64,000 nt of DNA, from contig CAZVME010000001.1 in the NCBI GenBank assembly GCA_964628835.1, forward strand, positions 62,001 to 126,000, given 5' to 3'. Positions 60,237 to 64,000 of this stretch are shown here, piece after piece (the first letter of the stretch is position 1; every line of letters begins with the position of its first letter). The translations under genes and the position numbers were made by a program. The DNA is from JAAGZL01 sp964628835 (GTDB taxonomy: Bacteria > Pseudomonadota > Gammaproteobacteria > Chromatiales > Chromatiaceae). Below the pieces are notes generated by a model, which had not been told where the DNA came from, ran no database searches, and saw nothing but the letters and a program-made list of their open reading frames with translations.

Positions 60237-61316
60237 TCAATTCATCAGGGCCGCAATCACCGCATCACCCATCTCTTCGGTTCCCACCTCTTTGCAGCCG
60301 TCTGACATGATATCCGGGGTGCGCAGACCCTGATCCAGAATCTGGTCTACGGCCTGCTCAATCTTGTCGGCCATCTCTGCACTGTCCAGTGAGTAACGCA
60401 GCATCATGGCAATGGAGAGGATGGTGGCCAGTGGGTTGGCTATACCCTTGCCAGCGATATCCGGGGCCGAGCCGTGAATCGGCTCATACATGCCCTTGCC
60501 GTTCTCATCCAGAGATGCCGAAGGCAGCATGCCGATGGAGCCGGTCAGCATAGCGGCACAATCAGACAGGATATCGCCAAACATGTTGGTGGTAACCATC
60601 ACATCAAACTGCTTGGGCGCCCGCACCAGCTGCATGGCGGCATTGTCCACGTACATGTGGGAGAGTTCCACCTCCGGGTAATCCTTGCCCACTTCGATGG
60701 CCACATTGCGCCACATCTCGGTGCACTCCAGCACGTTGGCCTTGTCCACAGAGCATAAACCCTTGTTGCGCTTCATGGCGATATCCATGGCCACACGCAC
60801 AATTCGATCCACCTCGGACTCTCTGTAGACCAGGGTGTTGAAGCCCTCTTTCTCACCTGACTCCAGTACTTTAACGCCGCGCGGCTGGCCGAAGTAGATA
60901 CCACCGGTAAGTTCGCGCACGATCATCATATCCAGACCCGACACCACTTCCGGTTTCAGGGTAGAGGCGTCCGCCAGTTGTGGATAGAGGATGGCCGGAC
61001 GCAGGTTGGCGAACAGCCCCAGCTCCTTGCGCAGACCCAGCAACCCCTTCTCTGGTCGCAGGGAGATGTCCAGTGATTCCCATTTGGTGCCACCAACTGC
61101 ACCCAACAGCACCGCATCCGCCTCGCGCGCCAGATCCAGAGTTGTCTCCGGCAGAGGATGGCCCACCGCATCGTAGGCACTGCCGCCCACCAGGGCCTCA
61201 TCCACTACCACATCCAGTCCGAACTCATTTTGCAGACAGCCAATCACCTTCATGGCCTCGGCGATAATCTCCTGACCAATGCCGTCGCCCGGCAGTACCA
61301 GTATTTTTTTGCTCAT
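60237..61316 (-). CDS. leuB: 3-isopropylmalate dehydrogenase
   Basis: A 359-aa NAD-dependent decarboxylating dehydrogenase, third step of leucine synthesis. It shows LPGDGIGQEI, the substrate loop ENLRP-like FANLRPAI, the catalytic YRESEVDR and MYEPIHGSAPDIAGKGIANP blocks. It is third in the leuC-leuD-leuB-asd order; spacing of 28 bp from leuD supports cotranscription. Confidence 0.97.
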   Translation of the reverse strand: MSKKILVLPGDGIGQEIIAEAMKVIGCLQNEFGLDVVVDEALVGGSAYDAVGHPLPETTLDLAREADAVLLGAVGGTKWESLDISLRPEKGLLGLRKELGLFANLRPAILYPQLADASTLKPEVVSGLDMMIVRELTGGIYFGQPRGVKVLESGEKEGFNTLVYRESEVDRIVRVAMDIAMKRNKGLCSVDKANVLECTEMWRNVAIEVGKDYPEVELSHMYVDNAAMQLVRAPKQFDVMVTTNMFGDILSDCAAMLTGSIGMLPSASLDENGKGMYEPIHGSAPDIAGKGIANPLATILSIAMMLRYSLDSAEMADKIEQAVDQILDQGLRTPDIMSDGCKEVGTEEMGDAVIAALMN

Positions 61317-61344
61317 TGTTTTCTAGCCTCGTTAAATTCTGTAA

Positions 61345-61983
61345 TCAGGCGAATACCCAAGGGGCCTTCTCGCGCCGTTGTTGTTCAAATGCCTTAATCT
61401 CATCACTGTGACGCAGAGTCAGGCCGATATCATCCAGTCCTTCCAGCAGACAGTGTTTACGGAACTCATCCACTTCGAAGCTGATCACCCCGCCATCAGC
61501 AATCTTAAGCTCCTGGGCTCCCAGATCTACTGTGATCTTCAGCGTCTGTTCACCCTGTGACTTCCCGAACAGACCATCAATCACCGCATCACTCAGCACT
61601 ATGGGCAGGATGCCATTCTTGAAGCAGTTATTGAAGAAAATATCAGCAAAGCTCGGGGCCAGGACCACCTTAAAACCAAAATCAGCCAGGGCCCAGGGCG
61701 CATGCTCGCGGGAGGAGCCACAGCCAAAGTTCTCTCTGGTCAGAAGCACCTGAGCACTGGAGTAGCGCTGGTCATTCAGCACAAATTCTGTATTGAGCGG
61801 GCGGTTGCTGCAATCCATATCCGGCTCGCCGTGGTCCATATAGCGCCACTCATCGAACAGGTAAGGGCCGAAGCCAGTACGCTTGATCGATTTCAGAAAC
61901 TGCTTGGGGATGATGGCGTCTGTATCCACGTTGGATCGGTCCAACGGGGCCACAACACCGGTAAATATATCGAATTTATCCAT
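61345..61983 (-). CDS. leuD: 3-isopropylmalate dehydratase small subunit
   Basis: A 212-aa subunit partnering LeuC. It has VAPLDRSNVDTDAIIPKQFL, GFGPYLFDEWRY and NFGCGSSREHAPWAL, all family hallmarks. The ATG at 61983 with AAAGGT upstream gives the normal length; a GTG 21 bases earlier is less likely. It lies 30 bp after leuC. Confidence 0.97.
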   Translation of the reverse strand: MDKFDIFTGVVAPLDRSNVDTDAIIPKQFLKSIKRTGFGPYLFDEWRYMDHGEPDMDCSNRPLNTEFVLNDQRYSSAQVLLTRENFGCGSSREHAPWALADFGFKVVLAPSFADIFFNNCFKNGILPIVLSDAVIDGLFGKSQGEQTLKITVDLGAQELKIADGGVISFEVDEFRKHCLLEGLDDIGLTLRHSDEIKAFEQQRREKAPWVFA

Positions 61984-62013
61984 CTTGATTACCTTTAATT
62001 TCACTCAGCCGGA

Positions 62014-63417
62014 TCAGAGATCTCTAACATCCACAAAATGGCCTGTCACCGCGGCAGCGGCGGCCATTTCCGGGCTCACCAGATGGGTGCGCCCACCCTG
62101 CCCCTGCCGCCCCTCGAAGTTGCGGTTGGAGGTGGAGGCGCAACGATCACCTGGTGCCAAACGGTCAGCATTCATGGCCAGACACATGGAACAGCCAGGC
62201 TCACGCCATTCAAAACCAGCCTCAATGAAGATCTTATCCAGCCCCTCTTCCTGAGCCTGCTGCTTCACCAATCCAGTACCAGGAACCACCAACGCCTGAT
62301 GTATATTGGATGCAACCTTACGCCCTTTTACCACTACAGCAGCAGCTCGCAGGTCCTCGATGCGACCATTGGTGCAGGAACCAATAAATACGTGATCCGG
62401 CCGGATATCCACCAGTTTGGTTCCGGCTTCCAGACCCATATACTCCAGGGCGCGGCGCATGCCCTGGGCCTTTACCTGGTCTGTCTCATCATCCGGGTTT
62501 GGTACCACGGAGCCGATGGGTAGCACCATCTCCGGGGAGGTCCCCCAAGTGAGCTGCGGTTCAATACTGGCGGCATCAATCTCCAACACTGCATCAAACT
62601 CAGCACCCTCATCACTGTGATAGTTGCGCCAGGCAGCCACCGCCTGCTCCCACTGTTCACTCTGTGGTGCATAGGGGCGACCTTTCAGATAGTCGATGGT
62701 GGTGTCATCCACTGCCACGATACCGGCGCGGGCTCCGGCCTCAATGGCCATGTTGCACACGGTGAGACGACCCTCCATGCTGAGGTTGCGCATGGCTTCC
62801 CCGGCAAACTCAATCACGTAGCCGGTGCCACCTGCGGTACCCAGCATACCGATGACTGCCAGGGTGATGTCCTTGGCGGTGACACCCTTGCCCAGTTCGC
62901 CATCCACCTTCACCAGCATGGACTTGGACTTTTTCTGGATCAGGCACTGGGTGGCCAGCACATGCTCCACCTCAGAGGTACCGATACCGAAGGCCAAGGC
63001 GCCAAACGCGCCATGGGTGGCGGTATGGGAGTCACCACACACCACGGTCATTCCCGGCAGGATCGCCCCCTGCTCAGCGCCCATCACATGCACCACACCC
63101 TGGCGGATATCGTTCATGCCAAACTCGGTAACCCCAAACTCTTCACAATTCTTTCCCAGGGTCTCCACCTGCAGGCGGGCAATGGGGTCATCTATACCCT
63201 GATTGCGTCCTAAAGTTGGGACATTGTGATCAGGGGTAGCAATGGTGGCACTAGTACGCCACAGCTTGCGCCCGGCCATGCGCAGACCTTCAAACGCCTG
63301 CGGGGAAGTGACCTCGTGCACCAGTTGCCTATCGATATACAGCAGTACGGTGCCATCACCATCGGTACGGACCACATGGTCGTCCCAAAGCTTGTCATAG
63401 AGAGTTTTTCTGCTCAT
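62014..63417 (-). CDS. leuC: 3-isopropylmalate dehydratase large subunit
   Basis: A 467-aa aconitase-family enzyme that isomerises isopropylmalate. The [4Fe-4S] cysteines are in VFIGSCTNGRIEDLR and EPGCSMCLAM. GDSHTATHGAFGALAFGIGT is also typical. It heads the leuCDB-asd operon, transcribed leftwards and divergently from a LysR-type regulator gene, which probably controls it. Confidence 0.97.
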   Translation of the reverse strand: MSRKTLYDKLWDDHVVRTDGDGTVLLYIDRQLVHEVTSPQAFEGLRMAGRKLWRTSATIATPDHNVPTLGRNQGIDDPIARLQVETLGKNCEEFGVTEFGMNDIRQGVVHVMGAEQGAILPGMTVVCGDSHTATHGAFGALAFGIGTSEVEHVLATQCLIQKKSKSMLVKVDGELGKGVTAKDITLAVIGMLGTAGGTGYVIEFAGEAMRNLSMEGRLTVCNMAIEAGARAGIVAVDDTTIDYLKGRPYAPQSEQWEQAVAAWRNYHSDEGAEFDAVLEIDAASIEPQLTWGTSPEMVLPIGSVVPNPDDETDQVKAQGMRRALEYMGLEAGTKLVDIRPDHVFIGSCTNGRIEDLRAAAVVVKGRKVASNIHQALVVPGTGLVKQQAQEEGLDKIFIEAGFEWREPGCSMCLAMNADRLAPGDRCASTSNRNFEGRQGQGGRTHLVSPEMAAAAAVTGHFVDVRDL

Positions 63418-63498
63418 TGTCTGAATACCTTATCTGTAGATGTCTGAATACTAATCCCCCTCTAGATATAAAACAAATTCATCTTATTTATGCATCTC

Positions 63499-63513
63499 AT
63501 TCCATTATGGAAT
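63499..63513. promoter_or_regulatory. candidate LysR-type operator
   Basis: ATTCCATTATGGAAT is a perfect 7+1+7 palindrome containing the LysR box T-N11-A. It lies 82 bp upstream of leuC and 190 bp upstream of the lysR-type gene, in their shared 285-bp gap. A second imperfect pair, CGCCAAG near 63610 and CTTGGCG near 63657, may also matter. Confidence 0.4.
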
Positions 63514-63702
63514 ACAATTACTATGGGTTGCGGTTGCACTGGAAGCCATGTTGTTTGAGCGACATCAAAGCAACTTCAAGCCAAAATACAAATTTATCGA
63601 ACCAAGACGCCAAGTAAACTTAAGTAATACCATTTTTAACCCTGCGTTCTTTGCATCTTGGCGAGAAACTGACGCGTATAGAGACATAGCTGAGATGTAT
63701 TT

Positions 63703-64000
63703 ATGGACATTAATACCCTAAAGGCCTTCGTGGCCGTGGCCGATAGCAGCTCCTTCTCCCTGGCGGCAGAGCGTATCTACCTGACCCAGTCTGCGGTGAG
63801 CAAGCGCATTGCGGCACTGGAGGCGGAGTTGGGGGTAAAGCTGTTTGATCGCATGGGCAGGCGCACCAGCCTGAACGAGGCGGGACGCAGGCTGCTGCCA
63901 CGGGCCACTAACATGTTGCAGGAGATGGAGGACATCCAGCGCTCCATCTCCAACCTTTCCGGTGATGTGGGTGGCATCCTGACCATGGGCACCAGCCACC
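63703..64000 (+). CDS. LysR-type transcriptional regulator (partial)
   Basis: The first 99 codons of a LysR-type regulator; the gene runs off the window. The N-terminal winged HTH is clear: MDINTLKAFVAVADSSSFSL, AAERIYLTQSAVSKRIAALE, then LGVKLFDRMGRRTSLNEAG. It is divergent from leuCDB, the usual arrangement in which such regulators sense a pathway intermediate and control the neighbouring operon. The effector domain is outside the window, so the inducer cannot be inferred. Confidence 0.93.
   Translation, partial: MDINTLKAFVAVADSSSFSLAAERIYLTQSAVSKRIAALEAELGVKLFDRMGRRTSLNEAGRRLLPRATNMLQEMEDIQRSISNLSGDVGGILTMGTSH

Noticed and set aside
1..64000. CRISPR arrays or rRNA genes
   Set aside because: No series of regularly spaced identical repeats of 24-40 bp and no conserved rRNA sequence was seen; the only regular array is the four short iteron-like repeats near 38.2 kb.

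Overview
The window looks like chromosome of a gammaproteobacterium outside the Enterobacterales. The right third carries the conserved leuC-leuD-leuB-asd-fimV-truA-(PilZ protein)-trpF-trpB-trpA-accD-folC-dedD-cvpA-purF-metZ order known from Pseudomonas- and Chromatiales-like gammaproteobacteria. FimV, a FimT-like pseudopilin, UvrB and a MacAB/FtsX-type exporter fit the same picture. No 16S rRNA is present, so I do not name a genus.

Layout. 1-3.2 kb: remnant of an integron cassette array. The end of a truncated gene overlaps a clear attC site, followed by a glycosyltransferase-like protein, a GNAT acetyltransferase with a decapitated antitoxin, a small membrane protein, a second attC-like site and a secreted metallo-beta-lactamase-fold protein. 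No integron integrase is in view. 3.6-16 kb: core-like genes: YajD-type HNH protein, a four-gene exporter operon (adaptor, ATPase, two permeases), two uncharacterised proteins, uvrB, an aspartate-type aminotransferase, a pseudopilin and tRNA-Asn(GTT).

16-41.3 kb: a 25.3-kb integrative element inserted in the 3' half of tRNA-Asn and bounded by 55-bp perfect direct repeats. Almost all of its genes point left. From the integrase end it holds a tyrosine recombinase, a large unknown protein, four iteron-like repeats upstream of an AlpA-type regulator, a small replication block (HTH protein, 33-aa coupled ORF, replication-initiator-like protein, DnaB helicase), and a tightly coupled late-looking operon. 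That operon encodes three proteins resembling podovirus DNA-ejection (internal virion) proteins, the last being a 1,812-aa polyvalent protein, plus a DUF5681 protein and small satellite genes. I see no capsid, portal, large terminase or tail gene, so it resembles a phage satellite or a reduced prophage. Further left lie a nested group of three attC sites with cassette genes (a free-standing HsdR-N nuclease domain protein among them), a P4/P1-type C4 antisense RNA with two matching target sequences, an excisionase-like regulator, a CsrA homologue, a PEP-CTERM-type protein, a NERD nuclease-like protein, a toxin-antitoxin pair and a broken Y-family polymerase gene.

41.3-64 kb: a probable RNA-binding protein, a SprT-like protein, then the long leftward biosynthetic cluster: methionine (metZ), purines (purF), envelope functions (cvpA, dedD, fimV), folate (folC), fatty acids (accD), tryptophan (trpFBA), tRNA modification (truA), aspartate-family synthesis (asd) and leucine (leuCDB). 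A divergent LysR-type regulator starts at the right edge and is cut by the window end. A 15-bp T-N11-A palindrome in the leuC/lysR gap is a plausible operator.

Several genes here are shorter than a 60-codon cutoff and were found by direct translation: a 46-aa Cys/His-rich secreted protein, 45-aa, 41-aa and 33-aa element proteins, and a 35-aa candidate near 9.6 kb. All family assignments come from recognising motifs by eye; no database search was run.
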